Below, piece by piece: positions 1 to 5,944 of a DNA stretch of 8,112 nucleotides. Numbering within the stretch: the stretch's first letter is position 1; the number at the start of each line of letters is the position of its first letter. Made by a program: the position numbers and the translations under genes. The stretch lies in assembly GCA_938049325.1 (NCBI GenBank), contig CALICC010000243.1, forward strand, positions 1-8,112. The letters are read 5' to 3'. The stretch comes from an uncultured Ilumatobacter sp. GTDB lineage: Bacteria; Actinomycetota; Acidimicrobiia; Acidimicrobiales; Ilumatobacteraceae. The notes beneath the pieces were generated by a model. The model did not search any database. It was given only the letters and a program-made list of their open reading frames with translations, and was not told the DNA's origin.

Positions 1-75
1 CGGATCGAGCACGATCCGCGCCCGCCCGTGTTGTGGTCGGCTGGGTCGTCTGTGCGAGGCTCGCTCGATGAGTGA
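1..75 (+). CDS. Possible 3' end of an upstream gene (partial, frame uncertain)
   Basis: The first bases have no room for a complete gene, but two plus-strand frames are open from the left edge and stop at the start of the short-chain dehydrogenase. One stops at TGA 73-75, overlapping that gene by 8 bases, and most of its codons end in G or C (about 19 of 24), as in the neighbouring genes. The other stops at TGA 69-71 and would give the 4-base ATGA overlap seen elsewhere in the window, but its third-position GC is lower. The coordinates follow the first option. The product is not recognisable from about 24 residues. If either reading is right, the dehydrogenase is an internal gene of a longer operon. 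Confidence 0.3.
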   Translation, partial: RIEHDPRPPVLWSAGSSVRGSLDE

Positions 76-847
76 GGATCGACCGCTACCGAATGTTTCG
101 CACGACTTGACGGGCCAGGTCGCTCTGGTCACCGGTGCGACCTCAGGTCTGGGCTGGAGGTTCGCTCGAGTGCTCGCAGCGTGTGGCGCTCGGGTGGTCG
201 GAGCCGGGCGTCGGCAGGATCGCCTCGACGAGCTGGTCACGCAGATCGAAGCCGACGGAGGCACCGCTATTGGCGTGCCGATGGATATGACCGACACCGA
301 CAGCATCCTCGCCGGGCTCGATGCCGCCGAATCCGCGTTCGGCACGATCACGATCCTGGTCAACAACGCTGGCATTCCCGACGCGCAGCGGGCGCACAAG
401 ATGCCGGTCGATCTGATCGACCGGGTGTTCGACACCAACCTGCGTGGGCCCTACGTGTTGTCGTGCGAAGTTGCACGACGACTCATCGACCAGAAGCTCC
501 CGGGCCGTCAAGTCAACATCTCCAGTATCGGAGCCTCGCATTACGCGGGAGCGGGTGCCGCGCTGTATTCGGTGACCAAGGCCGGTATCTCGCGAATGAC
601 CGAGGTGCTGGCGGTGGAATGGGCCCGCAACCAGATCAATGTGAACGCCATTGCGCCCGGGGCTTTCCACTCCGAGATGATGGACGGAATGGTCGAGCGG
701 ATCGGGGACTTCAGCGAACACATGCCGCGCAAGCGGTTCGGCGAACCGGCGCAGCTCGATTCGACACTCTTGTATCTCTGTTCGCCCGCGTCTGATGCGG
801 TCACCGGCACGGTGATCAAGGTCGACGACGGCCAGAGCCCTCGTTGA
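68..847 (+). CDS. Short-chain dehydrogenase/reductase (SDR), NAD(P)-dependent
   Basis: This 259-residue protein is a classical SDR of normal length: a soluble single-domain Rossmann enzyme that oxidises an alcohol or reduces a carbonyl. The cofactor motif TGATSGLG is at residues 22-29, NNAG at 99-102, and the active-site tetrad can be read as Asn124, Ser153 (in NISSIGA), Tyr167 and Lys171 (YSVTK). The C-terminal region has the usual NAIAPGAF segment and a VTGTVIKVDDGQ ending. Arg48-Arg49 just after the second strand favour NADP(H) over NAD(H), by analogy with other SDRs. ATG 68 is the only usual start codon in this frame from the left edge, and a weak GAGG lies a few bases upstream. The NTF2-fold gene follows after 34 bases and may be its partner. 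The substrate cannot be read from sequence; FabG-like or steroid/terpene-type dehydrogenases are equally possible. Confidence 0.93.
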   Translation: MSEDRPLPNVSHDLTGQVALVTGATSGLGWRFARVLAACGARVVGAGRRQDRLDELVTQIEADGGTAIGVPMDMTDTDSILAGLDAAESAFGTITILVNNAGIPDAQRAHKMPVDLIDRVFDTNLRGPYVLSCEVARRLIDQKLPGRQVNISSIGASHYAGAGAALYSVTKAGISRMTEVLAVEWARNQINVNAIAPGAFHSEMMDGMVERIGDFSEHMPRKRFGEPAQLDSTLLYLCSPASDAVTGTVIKVDDGQSPR

Positions 848-881
848 GAACGATGCAGTGTTGACCTGACACACTTGTCCG

Positions 882-1325
882 ATGAGTGAGAACGACCCGA
901 TTCATGGCTGCCTCGAGCGTTGGAAGCAAAACCTCCGCGGCGAACTCGACGGCGGTTTGGACGCGATTCTGCACGAGGATGTCGTGTTCTTGTCGCCGAT
1001 CGTCTTCACGCCGCAAGAAGGGCGCGAGATCACGAAGCTGTATCTCACCGCTGCGGGTGGCACGCTCGGGGGAGAGCCGGAAGCGTCCGGCGACTCCGGC
1101 GAGACCACAGGCGGGTTCGGTTACACGAAGCGAATCCTCGACGGTCATCACGCGATGCTCGAGTTCGAAACGCAGATCGACGGCAAGTACGTGAATGGTG
1201 TCGACATCATCACGTGTGATGACGACGGCATGATCACCGAGTTCAAGGTGATGATCCGTCCGCTGCAGGCGATCAACCTCGTACACGGGCAGATGAAGGC
1301 GATGCTGGAGAAGCTCAGCTCATAG
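882..1325 (+). CDS. NTF2-like / SnoaL-fold protein
   Basis: This 147-residue protein has the size and pattern of the nuclear transport factor 2 superfamily: N-terminal helices, then a curved sheet forming a cone-shaped pocket. The LHEDVVFLSPIVFTP segment (about residues 30-44) is the typical loop and first strand of SnoaL-like proteins. The later strands HAMLEFETQIDGK and GVDIITCDDDGMITEFKVMIRP (split here around residues 89-127) match the family's closing sheet, where many members carry 'd.dGkI.ef.v..rp'. Members are isomerases, cyclases, hydratases or dehalogenases, or simply bind ligands; no catalytic dyad can be assigned here. ATG 882 is chosen because an in-frame TGA at 867-869 blocks any longer version. 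No Shine-Dalgarno is evident, and no TAnnnT stands just upstream, so co-transcription with the dehydrogenase 34 bases upstream is the simplest view. Confidence 0.85.
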   Translation: MSENDPIHGCLERWKQNLRGELDGGLDAILHEDVVFLSPIVFTPQEGREITKLYLTAAGGTLGGEPEASGDSGETTGGFGYTKRILDGHHAMLEFETQIDGKYVNGVDIITCDDDGMITEFKVMIRPLQAINLVHGQMKAMLEKLSS

Positions 1326-1352
1326 CGGTGGGGGTGCAAGCTTCTCAAAGAT

Positions 1353-1374
1353 AACGATGTTACGAAACGTCGTT
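1353..1374. promoter_or_regulatory. Candidate TetR operator upstream of the first TetR gene
   Basis: A 22-base imperfect inverted repeat has half-sites AACGATGTTAC and GAAACGTCGTT, meeting at 1363/1364. Nine of the eleven base pairs match; the mismatches are 1358/1369 and 1362/1365. The length and symmetry fit a site for a TetR dimer. It overlaps the predicted -35 element and lies about 20 bases before the TetR start codon, the usual geometry for autorepression. Binding is inferred. Confidence 0.65.
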
Positions 1375-1388
1375 GTTGTCACTATGCT
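1360..1388 (+). promoter_or_regulatory. Predicted promoter of the TetR-thioesterase-dehydrogenase operon (leaderless)
   Basis: A -10 element TATGCT at 1383-1388 follows a weak -35 TTACGA at 1360-1365 with a 17-base spacer. Only six bases separate the -10 from ATG 1395, so the expected transcription start coincides with the start codon. No Shine-Dalgarno is present, consistent with a leaderless mRNA. The -35 lies inside the inverted repeat at 1353-1374. Confidence 0.5.
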
Positions 1389-1394
1389 CGGCGG

Positions 1395-2000
1395 ATGCCT
1401 CGACCAAGGACCCGAACCGGCGCGCTGAAGGATCGGCTGCTGTCCGAGTCGATTTCGTTGCTCGAGTCGGGAGGCGCGGTGGCAGTGACGGCCCGTCGCG
1501 TGGCGTCTGAAGCCGGGACGTCGACAGCGGCGGTGTACGAGCTGTTCGGCGACAAGGCGGGGCTCGTTCGAAGCATCTTCTATGAAGGGTTCGAGCGGCT
1601 CGCTGCCGAATTGGTGGCGGAGGCTCCATGCGGTGATCCGTACCGCGACGTCGTCGCCATGTTCGACGCGACGCGCCGTTTCGCGCTTCGGTTCCCGATG
1701 TTGTTCGAGGTGATGTTCGCTCGTCCGTTCATCGAGTTCGAACCGGGCCCGAAGGACTTCGACGCAGCCGCGCAGATCTACACAGAAGTGATTCGGCGAG
1801 TTGCCGCACTTCTCGACACCGGCGAGACCGATGAGGTGACCGTCGACGCAGCGCATGCACTCGTGGCACTCGATCGAGGCCTCCTCGGTTCCGAGCTGAG
1901 CGGAGTGCTCGGCAGGTCGGCCGCCAGTATCGAGCGACGAAGGGCGACGGCTTTCGAAACAATGATCGTCGGGCTTCGCGCCAAGGTGGTCGGATCGTGA
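1395..2000 (+). CDS. TetR/AcrR-family transcriptional regulator (first)
   Basis: This 201-residue protein is a one-component ligand-responsive repressor of the TetR family at its usual length. The N-terminal DNA-binding domain covers about residues 10-60. Its helix-turn-helix runs from about 32 to 52 (VTARRVASEAG, then TSTAAVYELFGDK), with the family's Y-x-x-F-x-x-K signature at Tyr48, Phe51 and Lys54. The rest is helical and resembles the C-terminal ligand domains with a central 'A..AL..L.RGL' helix (residues about 155-165); the ligand is unknown. Its stop overlaps the GTG start of the thioesterase gene (GTGA at 1997-2000), so it is the first gene of a three-gene operon. The inverted repeat just upstream suggests that it represses itself and the two downstream enzymes. 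The operon context suggests an acyl-CoA or a related hydrophobic compound as inducer, which is inference. Confidence 0.92.
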   Translation: MPRPRTRTGALKDRLLSESISLLESGGAVAVTARRVASEAGTSTAAVYELFGDKAGLVRSIFYEGFERLAAELVAEAPCGDPYRDVVAMFDATRRFALRFPMLFEVMFARPFIEFEPGPKDFDAAAQIYTEVIRRVAALLDTGETDEVTVDAAHALVALDRGLLGSELSGVLGRSAASIERRRATAFETMIVGLRAKVVGS

Positions 2001-2449
2001 GTGATCGAGAACTCTCGACGGTCGTGCCGGACGGCTTTCGAATTCATGACCGGCGTAGCCCCGTCACCGATGCGTGGGCCCCGATCTACGCGAGAACCGA
2101 CAGCGAGTCGGTCACGCTCGCTGTCCGCGTCCGCGAGCAACACTGCAACTCGCGTGGATTCCTGCACGGTGGGGTGATCGCAGGTCTCACGGACAACGCG
2201 ATGGGTCTCTCCGTGCATCGAGCGGCCCAAGTGAGAGGGAGGTCGATCGACGGAGGCGCGCTCACGCTCGGCCTGGCGGTCGACTATCTGTCAGTCGCCA
2301 AGCAAGGCGACTGGATCGAAACACACTGTCGCGTCCACGCCCTCGGTCGCTCCATCGGTGTCGTCGACTGTCTCGTGGTCGACGCCGACGATCGGAGGAT
2401 CGCGCGAGCCAACGCCAGCTTCCGGATCCGTACGGGCGAGTCCGCATGA
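1997..2449 (+). CDS. PaaI-type hotdog-fold acyl-CoA thioesterase
   Basis: The 150-residue product is a PaaI-family hotdog thioesterase, which as a tetramer hydrolyses acyl- or aryl-CoA esters in the cytoplasm. The diagnostic segment is at residues 51-70: Asn51, Gly54, His57-Gly58-Gly59 and Asp66, with the nine-residue spacing from His to Asp seen in E. coli PaaI, where the Asp is catalytic. The length is typical. Translation starts at GTG 1997, overlapping the TetR stop by four bases, with a plausible Shine-Dalgarno AAGGTGG at 1983-1989 inside the TetR coding region. Its own stop overlaps the next ATG (ATGA at 2446-2449). The tight coupling implies fixed ratios with the regulator and the dehydrogenase. 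The natural substrate is not evident; the family ranges from phenylacetyl-CoA derivatives to medium-chain acyl-CoAs. Confidence 0.9.
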   Translation: MSDRELSTVVPDGFRIHDRRSPVTDAWAPIYARTDSESVTLAVRVREQHCNSRGFLHGGVIAGLTDNAMGLSVHRAAQVRGRSIDGGALTLGLAVDYLSVAKQGDWIETHCRVHALGRSIGVVDCLVVDADDRRIARANASFRIRTGESA

Positions 2450-3501
2450 AGCAGCTCGTCTTCGATGGACCGCGACGGGTTCGATGGGGCGAGACTGCGG
2501 TCCCGGTGCTGTCCGCTGGCAACAGTGCACTCGTTGAACCCGTCGCGGTGTCGACCTGCGACATGGACGCGGTCGCGCTGAGCGGGCTCATCCGCTTCAA
2601 ACCCGGCACACCGCTCGGTCACGAGGGGGTGTGTCGAGTCATCGAGGTTGGATCCGACGTCGCGAACGTCGACGCCGGGGACCTGGTGATCGTCCCGTGG
2701 CAAATCTCGTGCGGGCAATGCGGCAGATGTCTGAGGGGACACAACACGTATTGCGAGGCGGTGCCAGCCGGGTCGTGCTACGGGTGGGGGCCGCACGTCG
2801 GGAGATGGGGTGGCTTTCTCGCAGATGTCATCGAAGTCCCGTACGCCGATCAGATGCTTGTTCCACTGCCCCATGGGATGGACCCCACACACGCCTCCGG
2901 TCTGAGTGACAACCTGGTGGACGCTTGGCGATCGGTCGTCCCACCCCTGCGCGAGTCACCATCGGGGCGCGTGCTCATTGTTGGGAGTGCGCTGGTCGAC
3001 GGAGGGAGCATCGGGATCTATGCGACCGCGTTCGCGAGTGACGCCGCAGCCTCAGAGGTTGTCTACGTGAGTCCCCACGCCGAACATCGTGATCTTGCTG
3101 CTCGCCTCGGTGCGACCACCGTTGCAGATCTTCCCGACGTGAGCGATCTGGGCTACTTCGACGTGATGGCCGACACCAGCGGTACTCCCACGGGCTTGAC
3201 AGCCGCACTCTCGTCGGGCGGACCGCACAGTACGTGCACCTGTACCGCCGGAGCCGTCCACCGACACGTCCCTCCAACGATTCCGATGTACGAGATGTAC
3301 ATGAACAACATCTCCCTGCGCACCGGTTGGGTCAACACCCGATCACTGATCGAAGAACCGATGGCCCGTCTTGCCGGCGGCGCGTTCGACCCCACTGAAA
3401 TTGCGTCTGTGCACGTGTTCGACGACGCTGAAGCTGTGTTCGGCGAGCCGTTCATCAAGCTCATCCTCACCGAAGCGCCCTCTTCGGCAAGCGCACGTTG
3501 A
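2446..3501 (+). CDS. Zinc-dependent medium-chain alcohol dehydrogenase (MDR superfamily)
   Basis: This 351-residue protein is a medium-chain dehydrogenase/reductase. The catalytic zinc site is visible as Cys38 and His59-Glu60 (in LGHEG). Asp155, in GLSDNL, aligns with the Asp zinc ligand of formaldehyde dehydrogenase-type MDRs. The structural zinc lobe is complete, with Cys89, Cys92, Cys95 and Cys103. The cofactor domain starts near residue 174, with the glycine pattern Gly180...Gly187-Ser-Ile-Gly190. At the end of the second Rossmann strand, where NAD enzymes have Asp, the sequence reads VVYVSPH (Ser209), so NADP(H) is possible. The frame is open further upstream to 2074, but that stretch is the thioesterase in another frame; ATG 2446, overlapping the thioesterase stop by four bases, gives the normal MDR N-terminus. 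It presumably interconverts an alcohol and an aldehyde or ketone in the pathway controlled by the upstream TetR protein. Confidence 0.92.
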   Translation: MKQLVFDGPRRVRWGETAVPVLSAGNSALVEPVAVSTCDMDAVALSGLIRFKPGTPLGHEGVCRVIEVGSDVANVDAGDLVIVPWQISCGQCGRCLRGHNTYCEAVPAGSCYGWGPHVGRWGGFLADVIEVPYADQMLVPLPHGMDPTHASGLSDNLVDAWRSVVPPLRESPSGRVLIVGSALVDGGSIGIYATAFASDAAASEVVYVSPHAEHRDLAARLGATTVADLPDVSDLGYFDVMADTSGTPTGLTAALSSGGPHSTCTCTAGAVHRHVPPTIPMYEMYMNNISLRTGWVNTRSLIEEPMARLAGGAFDPTEIASVHVFDDAEAVFGEPFIKLILTEAPSSASAR

Positions 3502-3542
3502 AGCTCTCACGCGAGGCTCGCCCGACAGGGCGCGCCGTTCCT

Positions 3543-3562
3543 GCTCAGTGCGTCCGCTGAGC
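3543..3562. terminator. Possible hairpin terminator between convergent genes
   Basis: In the 78-base gap between the dehydrogenase stop and the antiporter stop, GCTCAG at 3543-3548 pairs with CTGAGC at 3557-3562. The stem can be extended inward by a T-G and a G-C pair to leave a CGTC loop (3551-3554). No T tract follows on either strand, so this would be an I-shaped actinobacterial-type terminator at best. Position between two convergent genes is the main support. Confidence 0.35.
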
Positions 3563-3579
3563 GATGCTCGGCGGAAGTA

Positions 3580-5193
3580 TCAGGGTTCCAAGTCTTGCCC
3601 ACCGTCGACGGTGTCGTCGGAGCCGCGAAGAAGGTCGAGCGCGTCGTCAGCGAGGCCTTGTCCGACCTCGTCGTAGAGATTGCGCACCTCGGTCGCCCCA
3701 GCGTCACTCAAGTCCACTGCTTCGTCGGCGAACTTTGCCGTTGCCAAGATGGCGACGTCGGGTTGGAAGGACCGAACTTGTTGGACCGCTTCGAGATTTG
3801 CCTCGTGCTCGCTCATCGCAAGGATCACCACGTGAATCTCGGCATGCAGCTGGAGGCGTTCCCAGAACTCGGAGTCCAGTGCGTCACCGCGGATGACGTT
3901 GCGCCCGGCCTCGACGTTCTGCGCGACTGTCACGTCTCGACGGTCGACGCCGAGCACGACGTTTCCGTGCGACGTGACGAGTCCGTCGAATGCTCCAGCG
4001 CCGACTCTGCCCATCCCGAACACGAGCACGCGAGCATCGGTCGGTTCGATCAAGGCATCGTCGAGTTGGATCGGCGAGCGTTGAAGGGGGCTGAGCCTGC
4101 TCGCGATCCGTCGGTAGAGCTGGAACCGCATCGAGTTCAGCGGTGAGGCCAGCACGAAGGAAACCGCCACAACAACCGCAACCGCCGAGGTCCAGCGAGG
4201 ATCGAGCAACTCTTGGTCGACGCCGACCACTGCCACGATCAAACCGAACTCGCTGAACGTCGCCAATGTGGAAGATGTGTGCCACGCCGTCCTGAGCCGG
4301 AAGCGGAACAGGCTGACGAGCCAAAGAAAGCCGATCGTCTTGAGTGGGAGGAGCAGGAGGACCAGGGCGGCTACGCCGACCGCCGCTCCGTCCGGCGCCC
4401 CGCCGAGACCGATCGACAAGAAGAACCCGATGAGCAAGATGTCCTTGAACCCGAGCAGCGTGTCGGCCAGTTCGCCGGCGCGCGGATGGCTGGCGAGGCG
4501 AACGCCGACGATCAGTGCACCCAGATCAGGTTTGAGACCTACCTGCTCGAACGCCTCGGCGCCGACGGCGATTGCCAACGTCAACCCGAAGAGGAGTTGG
4601 AGTTCGCCTCGACCGCTCCTGTCGAGCAGCCAGCCGTACAACGGCTTCGCCCCGATCACGGCAACGACGACCGGGATTGCCCACCACGACGGTGGCTCGT
4701 CGACGGCGAACGTCAGGAACACCACCGCGAAGATGTCCTGAATCACGAGGACTCCAATGGCAATGCGGCCCTGAAGAGAGGTCGTCTCATTGCGTTCGCT
4801 CAATGCCTTTACTGCGAACACGGTGCTCGAGAACGAAAAGGCGAAGCCGATCAGCGCGGCCTCGGTGACGGTGAGATCAGCGGCCAACGGGAAGCCAAGA
4901 GAACCAAGCGCGAGAAACAGGCCACCGATGACCGAGGTCGTCACCGCCATGTGCAAGCTGGCCCCAGCCCACACCACTGGACGCCCCAGCGTCGACAGCT
5001 TGAGCTTCAGGCCAATGGCGAACAGGAGGACGAGGACACCCAGGTCACTGATCTCGTCAATCGCTGCTGTGGCCTCGTAGCCCAACGCGTGGAGAACGAA
5101 TCCGGCGACCAAGTAGCCAACGAGCGGTGGAAGACGCACGCGTTGTGCGAGAAATCCCAGGGCGAACGCTGCAATCAGGAATGCGGAGTCCAC
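3580..5193 (-). CDS. CPA2 (Kef-type) cation:proton antiporter with RCK_N domain
   Basis: This 537-residue membrane protein has two parts. Residues 1 to about 370 form a Na+/H+ exchanger domain of many hydrophobic helices, including PPLVGYLVAGFVL (22-34), GVLVLLFAIGLKL (52-64) and FSSTVFAVKALSE (121-133). The Gln152-Asp153 pair (VIQDIFAVVF) lies at the position conserved in Kef transporters. After a linker, residues about 384-500 form a cytoplasmic RCK_N/TrkA-N Rossmann domain with Gly393-x-Gly395-x-x-Gly398 and Asp417 ending the second strand, fitting NAD(H) binding. It should exchange K+ or Na+ for H+ across the membrane, gated by nucleotide; the ion cannot be told from sequence. Translation starts at GTG 5193, and an in-frame TGA directly before it excludes a longer form. 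It is divergent from the second TetR gene. The C-terminal tail is acidic. Confidence 0.94.
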   Translation of the reverse strand: MDSAFLIAAFALGFLAQRVRLPPLVGYLVAGFVLHALGYEATAAIDEISDLGVLVLLFAIGLKLKLSTLGRPVVWAGASLHMAVTTSVIGGLFLALGSLGFPLAADLTVTEAALIGFAFSFSSTVFAVKALSERNETTSLQGRIAIGVLVIQDIFAVVFLTFAVDEPPSWWAIPVVVAVIGAKPLYGWLLDRSGRGELQLLFGLTLAIAVGAEAFEQVGLKPDLGALIVGVRLASHPRAGELADTLLGFKDILLIGFFLSIGLGGAPDGAAVGVAALVLLLLPLKTIGFLWLVSLFRFRLRTAWHTSSTLATFSEFGLIVAVVGVDQELLDPRWTSAVAVVVAVSFVLASPLNSMRFQLYRRIASRLSPLQRSPIQLDDALIEPTDARVLVFGMGRVGAGAFDGLVTSHGNVVLGVDRRDVTVAQNVEAGRNVIRGDALDSEFWERLQLHAEIHVVILAMSEHEANLEAVQQVRSFQPDVAILATAKFADEAVDLSDAGATEVRNLYDEVGQGLADDALDLLRGSDDTVDGGQDLEP

Positions 5194-5201
5194 TCAGCTC
5201 G

Positions 5202-5207
5202 ATCATA
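5202..5207 (-). promoter_or_regulatory. Predicted -10 element of the antiporter gene
   Basis: On the minus strand TATGAT (five of six matches to the TATAAT consensus) ends eight bases before the GTG start codon at 5193. The transcript would start within one or two bases of the start codon, leaving no room for a Shine-Dalgarno. No convincing -35 is visible at 16-18 bases. Confidence 0.45.
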
Positions 5208-5254
5208 GTTTGCGCCTCTTGCAATCGGAGTGGTGCCACGTTGTACGACGAGAG

Positions 5255-5284
5255 TTGGAACATGAACATGGTTCAGGTTATGGT
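5255..5284 (+). promoter_or_regulatory. Predicted promoter of the second TetR gene
   Basis: A -35 TTGGAA at 5255-5260 and a -10 TATGGT at 5279-5284 are separated by 18 bases. The -10 ends eight bases before ATG 5293, so the transcript would be leaderless or nearly so. The spacer is almost completely occupied by the inverted repeat at 5259-5279, which predicts repression by blocking RNA polymerase. Confidence 0.55.
5259..5279. promoter_or_regulatory. Candidate TetR operator between the antiporter and the second TetR gene
   Basis: A 21-base inverted repeat has arms AACATGAAC (5259-5267) and GTTCAGGTT (5271-5279) around a central ATG. Eight of nine arm positions pair; the mismatch is 5262/5276, and the inner TGAAC/GTTCA arms are perfect. 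It fills the -35/-10 spacer of the second TetR gene. It is about 66 bases upstream of the antiporter start codon, so an effect on that gene is also possible. No second copy was noticed in the window. Confidence 0.65.
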
Positions 5285-5292
5285 TTGTCTCG

Positions 5293-5910
5293 ATGGACGT
5301 TGCCCAAAAAATCGCTGGTCGTCGCGCTGAACCCGTGCAGCGGCGGGGTGTCGACAAGGTCGAAGCGATCCTTGCTTGCGCCCGCACCACCCTGAGCGAT
5401 CCCAACGCGAACCTGTCAATTCGTCAACTGGCCACCGACACCGACATGTCCGTCGGATCCATCTACCGCTACTTCGACAGTCTCGAATCGGTGGTTGAAG
5501 CCGCGCTCACCGAACACGCCGAACGTGCCGAGCGCGAGGTCGGCCAACTCCTCGCACGCACGGAGTCAACCGATCTCGGCGATCTCTTCCAGCTCGTCTT
5601 CGAACACTTCGTCAAGCTGTACAAAGAGAACCCGAAGTTCACGAAGGCCAGATTCAGCGGTGCGTACGCGGAACGGTACGCCACGATCGAAGAAGCATCC
5701 AATGAACGGCTCTGCGCAACGCTCGTCGCCACAGCCATCGCGTCGGGGCTCGCACCCGACCGCCCGCTCACTTCCATCCGCGTCCTTGCGCACTGGAACG
5801 CAATCGGCGCCGTGCTGCGTACTGCGTTTGGTCACGACCCGGCACACACCGATCTGTACCTGGACGAAGCCCGACGGATGATCGACGACTTCACACATCA
5901 CTACAGCTGA
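5293..5910 (+). CDS. TetR/AcrR-family transcriptional regulator (second)
   Basis: This 205-residue protein has the TetR architecture. After a basic N-terminal arm (residues about 5-22) comes the DNA-binding domain at about 22-68. Its helix-turn-helix (LSIRQLATDTDM, then SVGSIYRYFDS) spans residues 41-63, with Tyr58, Tyr60 and Phe61 at the usual positions. The C-terminal helices (EHFVKLYKENPKFTKARF, from about residue 110) resemble TetR ligand/dimerisation domains, but I do not recognise a specific ligand class. It is divergent from the antiporter and is followed, after 34 bases, by the SCO6745-family gene on the same strand. The inverted repeat in its promoter suggests that it represses itself and hence the downstream gene. 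Whether the antiporter belongs to its regulon is unresolved. ATG 5293 is chosen by the complete N-terminal arm and the -10 element just upstream. Confidence 0.92.
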   Translation: MDVAQKIAGRRAEPVQRRGVDKVEAILACARTTLSDPNANLSIRQLATDTDMSVGSIYRYFDSLESVVEAALTEHAERAEREVGQLLARTESTDLGDLFQLVFEHFVKLYKENPKFTKARFSGAYAERYATIEEASNERLCATLVATAIASGLAPDRPLTSIRVLAHWNAIGAVLRTAFGHDPAHTDLYLDEARRMIDDFTHHYS

Positions 5911-5932
5911 GCCGACCCAACCCAACAATCCG

Positions 5933-5937
5933 AAGGA
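5933..5937 (+). promoter_or_regulatory. Shine-Dalgarno of the SCO6745-family gene
   Basis: AAGGA at 5933-5937 lies seven bases before ATG 5945, near-ideal spacing. It is the clearest ribosome binding site in the window and fixes this start. It contrasts with the leaderless-looking starts of the transcription-unit leaders and fits an internal operon gene. Confidence 0.75.
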
Positions 5938-5944
5938 ATCCTCG

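Noticed and set aside
143..874. Long open frame on the minus strand opposite the SDR gene
   Set aside because: It mirrors the codon structure of a clear SDR, its protein shows no domain, and it is Arg/His-rich as expected of antisense frames in GC-rich DNA.
861..881. TTGACC at 861-866 as a -35 for the NTF2-fold gene
   Set aside because: A -10 at normal spacing would fall inside the coding region after ATG 882, and no TAnnnT precedes the start codon.
2074..2445. Longer N-terminus for the MDR dehydrogenase
   Set aside because: The extension would duplicate most of the thioesterase gene in another frame; its residues are Arg/Ser-rich and unlike MDR proteins. ATG 2446 gives the normal start.
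3595..4146. 183-codon plus-strand frame opposite the RCK_N domain
   Set aside because: It lies entirely within the antiporter gene on the other strand and resembles no family; the RCK_N motifs on the minus strand explain the sequence.
4213..5208. 331-codon open frame on the plus strand opposite the antiporter gene
   Set aside because: The product is highly charged and rich in Glu, Gln and Arg with no recognisable fold, while the minus strand encodes a complete transporter. It is a codon-bias shadow.
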